From contig CBDCYR010000009.1 of assembly GCA_965224275.1 (NCBI GenBank), positions 124,001-188,000 on the forward strand: a DNA stretch of 64,000 nucleotides, read 5' to 3'. Below the pieces are notes generated by a model, which worked only from the letters and a program-made list of their open reading frames with translations, was not told the origin of the DNA and searched no databases. Both the position numbers and the translations under genes were made by a program. This DNA is from CAUZWH01 sp965224275 (GTDB lineage Bacteria > Pseudomonadota > Alphaproteobacteria > SHVV01). Shown in pieces: positions 50,829-59,993 of the stretch (the stretch's first letter is position 1; each line of letters opens with the position of its first letter).

Positions 50829-52748
50829 ATGTCCGATTCCGCGTCCAGCAACGCCGGCGACGCATCCTATCGGGTGCTCGCCCGTAAATACCGGCCCACC
50901 ACGTTCGCTGAGCTGGTCGGCCAGGAAATTATGGTGCGGACCCTCACCAATGCGCTCGAGAGCGGTCGGCTGGCGCACGCCTTCGTGCTGACCGGTGTGC
51001 GCGGCGTGGGTAAGACCACGACCGCGCGCATTATCGCCCGGGCGCTCAATTGCGTTGGACCCGACGGCACCGGCGAGCCGACCGAAGCGCCGTGCGGGGT
51101 GTGTGAGCAATGCATCGCGATTAGCGAAGATCGTCACGTCGACGTATTGGAGATCGACGCCGCCAGTCATACCGGCGTCGCCGATGTTCGTGAGCTGATC
51201 GATGCGGTGCGCTACGCACCGGTATCGGCTCGCTACAAGATCTACATCATCGACGAAGTCCACATGCTGTCGACGCAGGCGTTCAATGCTCTTCTGAAGA
51301 CACTGGAGGAGCCGCCGCCACGCGTTAAGTTCATTTTCGCAACGACCGAGATCCGAAAGATCCCGATCACGGTGCTGTCGCGCTGCCAACGCTTCGATCT
51401 GCGCCGGCTCGACGGCGATACCATGCTCGCGTTTCTCGGCGACATCGCGGCCAAAGAGGCGGTGACGGCTGAACCCGGAGCCCTGCAGCTGATTGCCCGC
51501 GCTGCCGAGGGCTCGGCGCGGGACGGCTTGTCGTTGCTCGATCAGGCCATCGCGCATGGTGGCGAAAAGATCGACGAAGCGCTGATCGGCGAAATGCTCG
51601 GCCTGGCCGATCGCGGCCGCGTGCTCGATCTGCTCGATACGTTGTTTGCCGGTGACTTACCAGCGGCACTGCAGCATTTGGCCGATATGAACGCCGCCGG
51701 TGCCGATCCTATCGTGATTGTCCAAGACCTGCTGGAGCTCACCCATTGGCTCACTCGGCTCAAGGTTACGCCGGAGGCCGGTGAGGATCTGGCGGTGGCG
51801 GAAGCCCAGCGCAAGCAAGGCCGAGAGATGGTCGACAAACTGTCGATGGCGATGATCGCACGCGCCTGGCAAATGCTGCTCAAGGGGCTGCAAGAGGCGC
51901 AGACCGCACCGATGCCGCTCATCGCGGTAGAGATGTTGCTGGTCCGTTTGGCCTACGTCGCTGACATACCCGATCCTGCTGAACTCCTGCGCCAGGTCAA
52001 AGGCGATGAGACCGGCGATGCCAAACCGGAGACAGCGATTGAAACGCCGGTTGGCGAGGCGTCATCTCCACCGGCAAGGCCGAGCGCAGCGGCCGACGAA
52101 GCGGTGGTCGGTGCCGCAAATGGGATGTCGGGCCCGGCATCGGCCCAGAGATCAGCCCAGAGATCAGCCGAGAGTTCAGCCCAGAGATCGGCCCAGGCGT
52201 CTGCCCAGACATCTGCTCAGGTACGACCGCTCGAGGTGCCCAGCCCGGATCCCGTCGATCCCGTCGCTGCCAACCCCGACGGAGCTGACACGGTCGAACC
52301 GCCGACACTGGATTTATCCGATTTCGACGCCCTGGTCGCATTGGTTGAACGCCAGCGCGAGCCGACATTGCACGCTGCGCTGCTCGGTGACGTTCACCTG
52401 GTTCATTACGAACAGGGTCGGCTCGAGTTGCGGCTTGAGGATCGCGTGCCACGCGATTTCACACACCGATTGCAAACCCTGATCGAGCAATGGACGGGGC
52501 GTCGGTGGGTGGTCAGCATCTCTGGAGAGCCGGGGGCGCCGACGATCCAGGAGCAGCGTCTGCAACACACGGCCGCGCTGCGCGAGTCCGTCGCCGATCA
52601 TCCTCTCGTCGCGACGACCCTGGCAACATTTCCAGATGCAGAAATTCGCGACGTGCGTCGGGTCGGACTCGCGCAGGTCGACTACAACGACGTATTGGGC
52701 GATCAAACCGACGACGACGCGGCGTCGGACGACGGAGACGAGGTATGA
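50829..52748 (+). CDS. dnaX: DNA polymerase III gamma/tau subunit
   Basis: Clamp-loader ATPase of 639 residues. Walker A GVRGVGKTTTARIIA, zinc-binding Cys cluster (CVGP...CGVCEQC), Walker B with the DExx box IIDEVHML and sensor 1 (FIFATTE, SRCQRFDLRR). Residues from about 370 on are tau-type linker and C-terminal domains, including a Ser-Ala-Gln repeat. No slippery A-run for a gamma-type frameshift was seen. Overlaps ybaB by four bases. Confidence 0.95.
   Translation: MSDSASSNAGDASYRVLARKYRPTTFAELVGQEIMVRTLTNALESGRLAHAFVLTGVRGVGKTTTARIIARALNCVGPDGTGEPTEAPCGVCEQCIAISEDRHVDVLEIDAASHTGVADVRELIDAVRYAPVSARYKIYIIDEVHMLSTQAFNALLKTLEEPPPRVKFIFATTEIRKIPITVLSRCQRFDLRRLDGDTMLAFLGDIAAKEAVTAEPGALQLIARAAEGSARDGLSLLDQAIAHGGEKIDEALIGEMLGLADRGRVLDLLDTLFAGDLPAALQHLADMNAAGADPIVIVQDLLELTHWLTRLKVTPEAGEDLAVAEAQRKQGREMVDKLSMAMIARAWQMLLKGLQEAQTAPMPLIAVEMLLVRLAYVADIPDPAELLRQVKGDETGDAKPETAIETPVGEASSPPARPSAAADEAVVGAANGMSGPASAQRSAQRSAESSAQRSAQASAQTSAQVRPLEVPSPDPVDPVAANPDGADTVEPPTLDLSDFDALVALVERQREPTLHAALLGDVHLVHYEQGRLELRLEDRVPRDFTHRLQTLIEQWTGRRWVVSISGEPGAPTIQEQRLQHTAALRESVADHPLVATTLATFPDAEIRDVRRVGLAQVDYNDVLGDQTDDDAASDDGDEV
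52140..52220 (+). repeat. 12-bp tandem repeat inside dnaX (about 6.75 units)
   Basis: Degenerate copies of TCRGCCCAGAGA encode SAQR-SAQR-SAES-SAQR-SAQA-SAQT-SAQ in the linker between the ATPase and the C-terminal domain. The reading frame is kept because the unit is a multiple of three. Confidence 0.85.
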
Positions 52749-53071
52749 AGAATATTAGTCAGATGCTCAAACAGGCTCAGCAGGTCCAGTCGCAAATGGC
52801 GGATATGCAGGCTCAGCTTGCCGAGATCGAAATCAGCGGCCGGGCGGGAGGCGATATGGTCACCGTCACACTCAACGGCAAAGGCGAGATGCGCCGCCTC
52901 AAGATCGATCCGACGGTGTTCGCGAGCGGCGACGCCGAAGTCATCGAAGACCTGATTGTCGCGGCGCACAATGATGCCCGCACCAAAGTTGAAAAGCACA
53001 TGGCTGAAGAGATGGCCAAGCTGACCGGCGGACTGAGTTTACCGGAAGGGTTCAAGCTGCCGTTTAGCTAG
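52745..53071 (+). CDS. ybaB: YbaB/EbfC nucleoid-associated protein
   Basis: 108-residue small DNA-binding protein (MKNISQMLKQAQQVQSQMAD, then MVTVTLNGKGEMRRLKIDP and LPEGFKLPF at the end). The ATG overlaps the dnaX stop (ATGA). In dnaX-ybaB-recR order, as in most proteobacteria. Its stop TAG lies within the palindrome at 53068-53088. Confidence 0.95.
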   Translation: MKNISQMLKQAQQVQSQMADMQAQLAEIEISGRAGGDMVTVTLNGKGEMRRLKIDPTVFASGDAEVIEDLIVAAHNDARTKVEKHMAEEMAKLTGGLSLPEGFKLPFS

Positions 53072-53088
53072 TGGATTTCATCCACTAG
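53068..53088. repeat. Palindrome CTAGTGGAT-TTC-ATCCACTAG over the ybaB stop
   Basis: Perfect 9-bp inverted repeat with a 3-base loop; the ybaB stop codon TAG is its bases 2-4. A possible stabiliser or weak terminator. Related sequences lie at 12762-12776 and 20109-20123. Confidence 0.6.
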
Positions 53089-53145
53089 GGGCGCTTCAGT
53101 CGACCCGATCGTGGCATGCGTTAGAGGTCTTCACGGGCACAGGTG

Positions 53146-53766
53146 ATGAGCGAACCAAGTCTTGGTGGGCCTGAGATCGAAGGCCTGATTCGGTTGTTGG
53201 CCAAGTTGCCCGGTCTCGGACCGCGTTCAGCCCGGCGGGCCGTTCTCCATCTCATCCGCAACAAGGACGGCTTGCTCACGCCACTCGCCAACGCGCTGCA
53301 TGCGACCGCCGCGAACGTCGCGATCTGCGCCAATTGCGGCAATGTCGATACCGTCGAACCCTGTACGATCTGCCAGGACCCGCGGCGCGACGGCAGCTTG
53401 TTGTGCGTCGTCGAAGAAGTCGCGGATCTGTGGGCGTTGGAACGTGCCCAGACCTATCAAGGTCGGTATCACGTCCTCGGCGGCACCTTGTCCGCTCTGG
53501 ACGGCGTCGGTCCCGACGATCTGCGCATCCCCACCCTCGTTACGCGGGCCCGCGCTCCCGAAATCAGCGAGGTTATCCTCGCGACCAACGCAACGGTCGA
53601 TGGACAGACCACCGCCCACTACATCTCGGATGCGCTCGAAGAGTGTACGGTCGTGGTGTCGCGTCTGGCTCACGGTGTTCCGGTTGGCGGCGAGCTCGAC
53701 TATCTCGACGACGGCACGCTCTCGGCGGCGTTCGCCGGTCGCAAACGGATTAGCGACTCTCCGTAA
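53146..53766 (+). CDS. recR: Recombination mediator RecR
   Basis: 206 residues of the RecF pathway. HhH region (LIRLLAKLPGLGPRSARRAVLHLIRN), Cys4 zinc finger (CANCGNVDTVEPCTIC) and Toprim domain (LCVVEEVADLWALER). Starts at ATG 53146 (a GTG is three bases upstream). Its last 17 bases overlap the 3' end of rmuC on the other strand. Confidence 0.95.
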   Translation: MSEPSLGGPEIEGLIRLLAKLPGLGPRSARRAVLHLIRNKDGLLTPLANALHATAANVAICANCGNVDTVEPCTICQDPRRDGSLLCVVEEVADLWALERAQTYQGRYHVLGGTLSALDGVGPDDLRIPTLVTRARAPEISEVILATNATVDGQTTAHYISDALEECTVVVSRLAHGVPVGGELDYLDDGTLSAAFAGRKRISDSP

Positions 53767-54904
53767 ACGGGATCTGTAGTTCGGGCTGGTCGTCGTCGAT
53801 CGCTTTCTCGGTCAAGTCTTCACCCAACTTTTCGCCCAACTTTTCACCGAGTTCGATGTCGACGATCATCTGGCCGCGACGCCCAATCTTGTTGGTCGAC
53901 GTGAAAATCTGATCGACATCCTCACTCGCCTGTTTGAAGTGACGTTGCAATCGGCCGACGCGCTCGCCCAAACGCGAGACGTCTTCGAGCATTTTTCGCA
54001 CTTCGCTTTGAATGACCGCGGCTTGTTCGCGCATGTTGGCGTCTTGTAATACGGCGCGAACTGTATTGAGCGTCGCCATGAGCGTCGTCGGCGAAACGAT
54101 CCAAACGCGGGCTCGATATGATTGCTGCACGAGGTCGGGGAAGTTCGCATGCAGTTCTGCGTAAATTGCTTCCGACGGTAGAAACATCAGCGCGGATTCG
54201 GCGGTTTCTTCGGGCACGATATAGCGCTCCGAAATGTCCTTGATGTGCTTGAGGATATCGCGGCGGAAGGTGCTCGCGGCTTGGTTCTTCTGCTGTTCAT
54301 CGGCAGCCGCGCGAAGGGCTTCGAACCCTTCGAGCGGAAACTTCGCATCGACCGCAATCGGCCCTGGCGGCATCGGCAGCTTGATCACGCAGTCGGCGCG
54401 CCGGCCGTTCGAAAGCGTCGCTTCAAATTGATAGGCCGAAGGCGGCAGGGCGTTGCGCACGAGGTCGCGAAGTTGCACGTTGCCGAAGGCGCCGCGGGCC
54501 TGCTTGTTGGAAAGAATGTCTTGCAACCCAACCACCTGCCCGGACAGTTCGGTGATGTTCTTTTGTGCCTCATCGATGATATTGAGATGCTTGCGCAATT
54601 CGCCGAGGGTTTCGGCGGTTTTGTTCGACGTTTGGGTGAGGCTGTCACCGAGCCGTTTCGACACCGAATCCAGGCGTTCGTTCAACCCTTGACTGAGGCT
54701 CGCCTGCCGCGTCTCTGAATCGGTGGCGAGTTGGTCGAAACGGCCGGCAAGCTCGCTCTGGGTGTGCAACACCGAAGTGACCGCGCGGGCAAGGTATTCG
54801 GTATCGTTTTGGAACTGCCGCATCTGCCGGATCATGATCACCAATCCGACCACGACCACGGCAATGATAATCACGGTGTAGAGAAGGCCCGGCTCTTCCA
54901 TCAT
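53750..54904 (-). CDS. rmuC: DNA recombination protein RmuC
   Basis: 384 residues from ATG 54904. N-terminal membrane helix (GLLYTVIIIAVVVVGLVIMI), a coiled coil with SVLHTQSELAGRFDQLA and the RmuC nuclease-like domain (VVGLQDILSNKQARGAFGNVQL, PIAVDAKFPLEGFEALR, RARVWIVSPTTLMATLNTVRA). The C-terminus has a short repeat GEKLGEKLGEDL. Divergent from def. Confidence 0.93.
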   Translation of the reverse strand: MMEEPGLLYTVIIIAVVVVGLVIMIRQMRQFQNDTEYLARAVTSVLHTQSELAGRFDQLATDSETRQASLSQGLNERLDSVSKRLGDSLTQTSNKTAETLGELRKHLNIIDEAQKNITELSGQVVGLQDILSNKQARGAFGNVQLRDLVRNALPPSAYQFEATLSNGRRADCVIKLPMPPGPIAVDAKFPLEGFEALRAAADEQQKNQAASTFRRDILKHIKDISERYIVPEETAESALMFLPSEAIYAELHANFPDLVQQSYRARVWIVSPTTLMATLNTVRAVLQDANMREQAAVIQSEVRKMLEDVSRLGERVGRLQRHFKQASEDVDQIFTSTNKIGRRGQMIVDIELGEKLGEKLGEDLTEKAIDDDQPELQIPFTESR

Positions 54905-55025
54905 GCTCTCTGCTACTCGAATGCCCACCATATCACGGCCGGGGACAGCGGTGGTGGTCGGTACCGGCTTGACGCTTAATTGGCGCTGTCCTACCAAGGT
55001 GGCTGCGACGTCAACACGAAAAGCT

Positions 55026-55550
55026 ATGTCTCAGCTGCCTATTATTATTGCGCCCGACCCGCGCCTAAAGGTCAAATCCGAGCTCGTCGAGGAGATCGAT
55101 GATGCCGTTCGGTCGCTGATCGATGACATGGTCTCAACCATGTATGCGGCGCCAGGCGTCGGCCTGGCGGCGGCGCAAGTGGGCACGCACAAGCGTATCA
55201 TCGTCGTCGATCCCCAGGACGGGAACGGCAATCCGCGACAGACGCGTTTGATAAATCCCGAGATCATCGCCGTTTCGGATAATGCTGTTATGCGCGAGGA
55301 GGGCTGCCTTTCGCTGCCCGAATTCTATGAGCCGCTTGAGCGACCGGATGAGGTTGAGGTGCGTTACACCGACTACGACGGCAACGAGCAGTCGCTTGCC
55401 GCCAACGGTCTGCTGGCCCGGTGTATCCTGCACGAGCTAGATCATCTTGACGGCATCATCTTCGTCGACCACATGAGCGCCGTGAAACGAAACATTATTC
55501 TGCGCAAACTCACCAAGATCAAAAGACAACAGCTCCGCGAGAGCGCGTAA
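55026..55550 (+). CDS. def: Peptide deformylase
   Basis: Fe(II) deformylase of 174 residues that removes the formyl group from nascent chains. Motif 1 GVGLAAAQ, motif 2 EGCLSLP (Cys ligand) and motif 3 HELDHLDG (two His ligands, catalytic Glu). ATG 55026 gives MSQLPIIIAPD. Followed by fmt 14 bases later. Confidence 0.97.
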   Translation: MSQLPIIIAPDPRLKVKSELVEEIDDAVRSLIDDMVSTMYAAPGVGLAAAQVGTHKRIIVVDPQDGNGNPRQTRLINPEIIAVSDNAVMREEGCLSLPEFYEPLERPDEVEVRYTDYDGNEQSLAANGLLARCILHELDHLDGIIFVDHMSAVKRNIILRKLTKIKRQQLRESA

Positions 55551-55564
55551 TCGCGGCAACAGGG

Positions 55565-56503
55565 ATGCCCGAATCGCTTAACCTGGTGTTCATGGGAACC
55601 CCGGACTTTGCCGTGCCGACCCTGCAGGCGCTGATTGTCGCGGGGCACGAGATCCGCGCTGTTTATACCCAACCACCGCGCCCGGCCGGCCGCGGCCACA
55701 AAGAACGCCGCTCCGCCGTGCATGAAATTGCCGCCGCGAGCGGCATACCCGTGCGCGTTCCAAGCAGTCTCAAGCCGGTCGAGGTTCATGACGCGTTTGC
55801 GGCTTGCGATGCCGATGCCGCGGTCGTGGTGGCCTATGGCCTGCTATTGCCAAAATCGATCCTGGAGGCGCCCAGATTGGGTTGCGTTAATCTCCATGCA
55901 TCGCTGTTGCCCAGGTGGCGGGGCGCCGCCCCGATCCAGTGGGCGATCCTAAGCGGCGATACCGAAACCGGCGTATGCGCGATGATGATGGAGGCGGGCC
56001 TCGATACCGGCCCGGTGCTGGGCTGCCAGCGAGCCCCGATCGGACCGATGACCACGGCCGGCGAACTGCACGACAACCTAGCCTCCTTGGGTGCGCCGCT
56101 CATGCTCGAAATGCTCGCCGGTTTGGCCGATGGTAGCGTTGCACCGACGCCGCAGCCCGACGTGGGTATCACCCGGGCGCCGAAAATACTGCCTGGTGAT
56201 TCGCGTCTCGATTGGGGTCGATCCGCGACCGAGCTCGAACGTGTCGTTCGCGCGATGGCGCCGACGCCGGGTGCCTGGTTCGAGCACGACGGTGCCCGCA
56301 TCAAGGTTACGTTGGCGCTCGCCGCAGACTCCGTCGAGGAGGTTGCGCCCGGCACCGTGATCGACGAAGAACTGACCGTGCGATGCGGGGCGGGCGGCCT
56401 GCGATTGCTGCGCCTGCAGCGGGCCGGACGTAAACCGATGTCGGCGACGAATTTTCTGCGTGGCTACCAGCTCGATCGCGGCACGATCTTGCCGCCGCCT
56501 TGA
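55565..56503 (+). CDS. fmt: Methionyl-tRNA formyltransferase
   Basis: 312 residues. N-terminal Rossmann-like domain with MGTPDFAVPTLQAL, catalytic NLHASLLPRWRGAAPIQWAI (Asn, His) and GVCAMMMEAGLDTGP (Asp). C-terminal OB-like tRNA-binding domain (APTPGAWFEHDGARIKV). Overlaps truA by one base, in def-fmt-truA order. Confidence 0.97.
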   Translation: MPESLNLVFMGTPDFAVPTLQALIVAGHEIRAVYTQPPRPAGRGHKERRSAVHEIAAASGIPVRVPSSLKPVEVHDAFAACDADAAVVVAYGLLLPKSILEAPRLGCVNLHASLLPRWRGAAPIQWAILSGDTETGVCAMMMEAGLDTGPVLGCQRAPIGPMTTAGELHDNLASLGAPLMLEMLAGLADGSVAPTPQPDVGITRAPKILPGDSRLDWGRSATELERVVRAMAPTPGAWFEHDGARIKVTLALAADSVEEVAPGTVIDEELTVRCGAGGLRLLRLQRAGRKPMSATNFLRGYQLDRGTILPPP

Positions 56504-57285
56504 TGCCTCGCTACCGGCTCATTGTTGAGTATGACGGCAGCGACTATGTCGGCTGGCAGCGCCAAGCCAATGGCGCCTCGATTCAGCAATCGCTCGAACA
56601 AGCGATCGCATCCTACTGCAGCGAAACCACCAGAGTATTCGCGGCCGGACGCACCGATGCGGGCGTGCATGCGCTGCGCCAGACTGTCCATGCCGATATC
56701 GCGCGCGGCGATCCCGCGTCGACAGTTCAGAAGGCCGTCAACTTTCACCTGAAAGATGAGCCTATTAGCGTGCTCGATGTTGTAGAAGTCGATGCGGATT
56801 TCCATGCCCGCTTCTCAGCGACGGCGCGCCAATATCTCTATCGAATTCTCAATCGACCCGCGCCACCGTCGCTCGATATACTTCGTGTTTGGCACGTGCC
56901 GCGAAAATTGAACGTTCGAGCCATGAATCGGGCGGCGCAACGCCTGATCGGCAACCACGATTTCACAACCTATCGATCGAGCCAGTGCCAGGCTGATTCG
57001 CCGGTCAAAACTCTCGACCGGTTGGTCGTGGTCCGCCATGGCAATGACGTGCAGATTACCGCTCGCGCGCGTTCGTTCCTGCACAACCAAGTTCGATCGA
57101 TGGTTGGGGCGCTGAAACTAGTCGGTGAGGGGCGTTGGAAGGAGGCGGCGGTAACCGAGGCGCTAGAGGCCCGTGATCGGACGGTGGCGGCGCCAACCGC
57201 ACCTCCGTGGGGGCTCTATCTTGCCGATGTTGACTACACGCAGGTAGCGCCAACCACCGCAACGAGCGCCGACAGACGGGATTGA
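56503..57285 (+). CDS. truA: tRNA pseudouridine(38-40) synthase
   Basis: 260 residues from ATG 56503, which shares its A with the fmt stop TGA. Catalytic Asp in AAGRTDAGVHALRQ, plus LIVEYDGSDYVGWQRQ and FLHNQVRSMVGALKLVGEG. Modifies the anticodon stem of many tRNAs. Confidence 0.96.
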   Translation: MPRYRLIVEYDGSDYVGWQRQANGASIQQSLEQAIASYCSETTRVFAAGRTDAGVHALRQTVHADIARGDPASTVQKAVNFHLKDEPISVLDVVEVDADFHARFSATARQYLYRILNRPAPPSLDILRVWHVPRKLNVRAMNRAAQRLIGNHDFTTYRSSQCQADSPVKTLDRLVVVRHGNDVQITARARSFLHNQVRSMVGALKLVGEGRWKEAAVTEALEARDRTVAAPTAPPWGLYLADVDYTQVAPTTATSADRRD

Positions 57286-57314
57286 GGCGACGGGCCGATC
57301 TGTCGCGAGGAACC

Positions 57315-57881
57315 TTAGAAAAGCTTTTGGACGCCCCCGTAAAGCAGCAAATCGATGATCACCTCGAGGATCACCAGAGCGGCTGCGGTCAGCCCGTCGG
57401 CACCCAGCGCAACCCGCGCGATAAACCAACGATAGCCAAAGACGGCGAAGGTGACGGCCAAGAGCGCAAAATCGACCAAGCCGTGTGGCACCAGGCCGAG
57501 GATCGCCGGCAACATGATCGGCACGATAAGCAAGGCTGGAATCACGTGCGACCAGTTATACGCAATGATGTAGCTCACGTAATATTCGGTGAGGCTCATC
57601 AGGCGGCACACCAGTAATGCGACCACGGGAAACACAACCCAACCCAGCCCATAGCTAATCAGCTCGGTCGTTATGGTGTGGCCGATGTCGATCTCATCGG
57701 CGGATACCATCGAGCGGAATATCAGCGCTGGTGCCAGTAGCGGGGCCACCAAAACCGCAACGAAGAACGAGCGCCAAAATCCCTGGATGGAATGGTTGAA
57801 CCAATTCATTCCCTGGCGATCGACCCGCGCCAGACGCCAAGCCCCGTATATCGAGGAGGAGATTTCCTTGGTCGATAACAT
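57315..57881 (-). CDS. Multi-span membrane protein of unknown function
   Basis: 188 residues with about five hydrophobic segments (FFVAVLVAPLLAPALIF, LGWVVFPVVALLVCRLM, IPALLIVPIMLPAILGLV, FALLAVTFAVFGY, AAALVILEVIIDLLLYG). A conserved alphaproteobacterial type found near truA and dapE, but I know no function. Starts 12 bases after the dapE stop and may share its transcript. Confidence 0.7.
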   Translation of the reverse strand: MLSTKEISSSIYGAWRLARVDRQGMNWFNHSIQGFWRSFFVAVLVAPLLAPALIFRSMVSADEIDIGHTITTELISYGLGWVVFPVVALLVCRLMSLTEYYVSYIIAYNWSHVIPALLIVPIMLPAILGLVPHGLVDFALLAVTFAVFGYRWFIARVALGADGLTAAALVILEVIIDLLLYGGVQKLF

Positions 57882-57892
57882 GCGCGCGCCGT

Positions 57893-59068
57893 TCAGGCCG
57901 CGAAGTATCTGTCGAGCACTGTCTTGTAGACGCGCGTCAAGGCGCCGATATCGGCGATGGCGGCGCGTTCGTCGACCTTGTGCATGGTTTGACTAATGAG
58001 GCCGAATTCAGCGACCCGGCAGTAGTCCTTGATAAAGCGGGCATCCGACGTGCCGCCGGTCGTGCTCAACGTCGGTTCGCGACCGAGCGTGTCCTTGACG
58101 GCGGCCGAGAGCAGTTCGGAAAACGCTCCTGGCGGTGTCAGGAAGGCCTCGCCGGTGACATGGGTTTCGAGGTCGTAATCACCGCCCACCGCGTCGAACG
58201 TTGATCGTAGCCAGGCAATAAGGGACTCCGAGGTGTGCTTGGTGTTGAAGCGAATGTTGATCGTCGCCTTGGCTCGTGCCGGGATGACGTTGGTCGCGGG
58301 ATTGCCAACATCGATTGATGTCACTTCGAGGTTGGATGGTTGGAAATGTTCGGCGCCATCATCAAGGGGCGTGGCGGCGATCGCGTCGAGCATCTCCAAG
58401 AGGCGAGGAATGGGGTTGTCGGCGAGATGCGGGTACGCCACATGACCTTGGGTTCCGTTGACGGTGAGCCATGCGCTCACGCTGCCGCGCCGACCGATCT
58501 TGATCATTTCGCCCAAATCGTTGGGATTGGTGGGTTCGCCGACCAGGCAATCATCCAACGTTTCACCTTGCGCCGTCATCCACTCCAGCACTTTCTTGGT
58601 GCCGTTGATCGCCGCGCCTTCCTCATCACCGGTAATCAGCAGGCTGACTGATCCAGCCAATGTGCCGTCGTGCTCATTTAGGAACTCCGCGAGCGCTGCA
58701 ACGAACGCCGCGATTGCACCTTTCATATCGGTTGCGCCGCGCCCGATTAGATTTTCATCGATGATTTCCGCCGCGAAGGGGTCGACCACCCAATCCGCCC
58801 GATCACCCTCTGGCACGACGTCGGTATGGCCGGCGAAGCAGAAGTTGGGCGCTTCCGTGCCGATGCGGGCGTAGAGATTATCAACCCGTTCGGTGCCGGG
58901 AGCCTGGAACGGGAGCCGGTGGCAAGTAAGCCCGCAACTTTCGAGAACGCCGCCCAACACAGTGAGCGCACCACCTTCGCGCGGCGTCACGCTCTCGCAG
59001 CGTATCAATTCGACCGCGAGTTCAACCGGATTAATGGAGCGCACATTCGCCATGGGCGGGATCAGCAC
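57893..59068 (-). CDS. dapE: Succinyl-diaminopimelate desuccinylase
   Basis: Di-zinc M20 peptidase-fold enzyme of 391 residues (386 from ATG 59053). Metal motifs FAGHTDVVPEGD, GRGATDMKGAI and GDEEGAAINGT. Releases succinate in lysine and peptidoglycan DAP synthesis. It starts two bases past the dapD stop, so translation is coupled. Confidence 0.95.
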   Translation of the reverse strand: MLIPPMANVRSINPVELAVELIRCESVTPREGGALTVLGGVLESCGLTCHRLPFQAPGTERVDNLYARIGTEAPNFCFAGHTDVVPEGDRADWVVDPFAAEIIDENLIGRGATDMKGAIAAFVAALAEFLNEHDGTLAGSVSLLITGDEEGAAINGTKKVLEWMTAQGETLDDCLVGEPTNPNDLGEMIKIGRRGSVSAWLTVNGTQGHVAYPHLADNPIPRLLEMLDAIAATPLDDGAEHFQPSNLEVTSIDVGNPATNVIPARAKATINIRFNTKHTSESLIAWLRSTFDAVGGDYDLETHVTGEAFLTPPGAFSELLSAAVKDTLGREPTLSTTGGTSDARFIKDYCRVAEFGLISQTMHKVDERAAIADIGALTRVYKTVLDRYFAA

Positions 59069-59070
59069 CG

Positions 59071-59916
59071 TTAGTCGCGCAGCAATTCGTTAACCGACGT
59101 CTTCGATCGGGTCGAGGCGTCAACCTGTTTGACGATGACCGCGCAGTAAAGACTGGGGCCGGGAGTTCCGTCCGGCAACGGCTTGCCGCCTGTGCTCCCG
59201 GGGACGACTACCGAATAGGCGGGGACGCGGCCGAAATGTACGTCGCCCGTCGCCCGATCGATAATTTTGGTGGAGGCACCGATATATACCCCCATCGCCA
59301 GCACCGAGCCCTGTTCGACAATGACACCTTCGGCGACCTCCGAGCGCGCGCCAACGAAGCAATCGTCCTCGATCACCACCGGGTTCGCCTGCAGGGGCTC
59401 GAGAACGCCGGCAATCCCGGCACCTCCGGAAATGTGGCAGTTCTTGCCAACTTGGGCGCAACTCCCAACGGTCGCCCAGGTATCTATCATGGTGCCGCTA
59501 TCGACATAAGCGCCGAGATTGACGAACGAGGGCATCAAAACCACGCCCGGCGCGATATATGCTGAATGGCGTACAACACAACTTGGCACAGCGCGAAACC
59601 CGGCCTCGCGGAAGTCCTTGTCCTCCCATCCGGCGAACTTGGATTCAACCTTATCGAACCACCCCGTCTTATCGCCCGGACCGCCTGCGATGGTCGTCAT
59701 GTCGTTCAGTCGAAACGACAACAAGACCGCTTTCTTGAGCCATTGATTGACATGCCAGGCGCCGTCGCGTTTCTCCGCGACACGCATTTCGCCGCGATCC
59801 AGCGCGTTCATCGCGGTTTCGATCGCATCTCGGACCTCGCCGCCGGTGTCGATTGAAATTGTCTCGCGCTGCTCCCACGCCTGGTTGATCGGGGCTTCGA
59901 GCTCGGCAGCCGTCAT
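59071..59916 (-). CDS. dapD: Tetrahydrodipicolinate N-succinyltransferase
   Basis: 281 residues, left-handed beta-helix acyltransferase (hexapeptide turns such as GVVLMPSFVNLGAYVDSGTMID and GGAGIAGVLEPLQANPVVIEDDCFVGARSE split in reading). It uses succinyl-CoA in the step before DapC/DapE. First gene of the dapD-dapE row, with an AGGACACAC leader before ATG 59916. Confidence 0.96.
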   Translation of the reverse strand: MTAAELEAPINQAWEQRETISIDTGGEVRDAIETAMNALDRGEMRVAEKRDGAWHVNQWLKKAVLLSFRLNDMTTIAGGPGDKTGWFDKVESKFAGWEDKDFREAGFRAVPSCVVRHSAYIAPGVVLMPSFVNLGAYVDSGTMIDTWATVGSCAQVGKNCHISGGAGIAGVLEPLQANPVVIEDDCFVGARSEVAEGVIVEQGSVLAMGVYIGASTKIIDRATGDVHFGRVPAYSVVVPGSTGGKPLPDGTPGPSLYCAVIVKQVDASTRSKTSVNELLRD

Positions 59917-59993
59917 GTGTGTCCTCCGAGGGTTAGAAAAGCGGGCCTACCGGCCAAAAACAAGGCGCGACAATAACTCTGGTCGGCCCCCTG

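Noticed and set aside
50829..52748. Programmed frameshift in dnaX for a short gamma form
   Set aside because: No A-rich slippery heptamer was found in the expected region.
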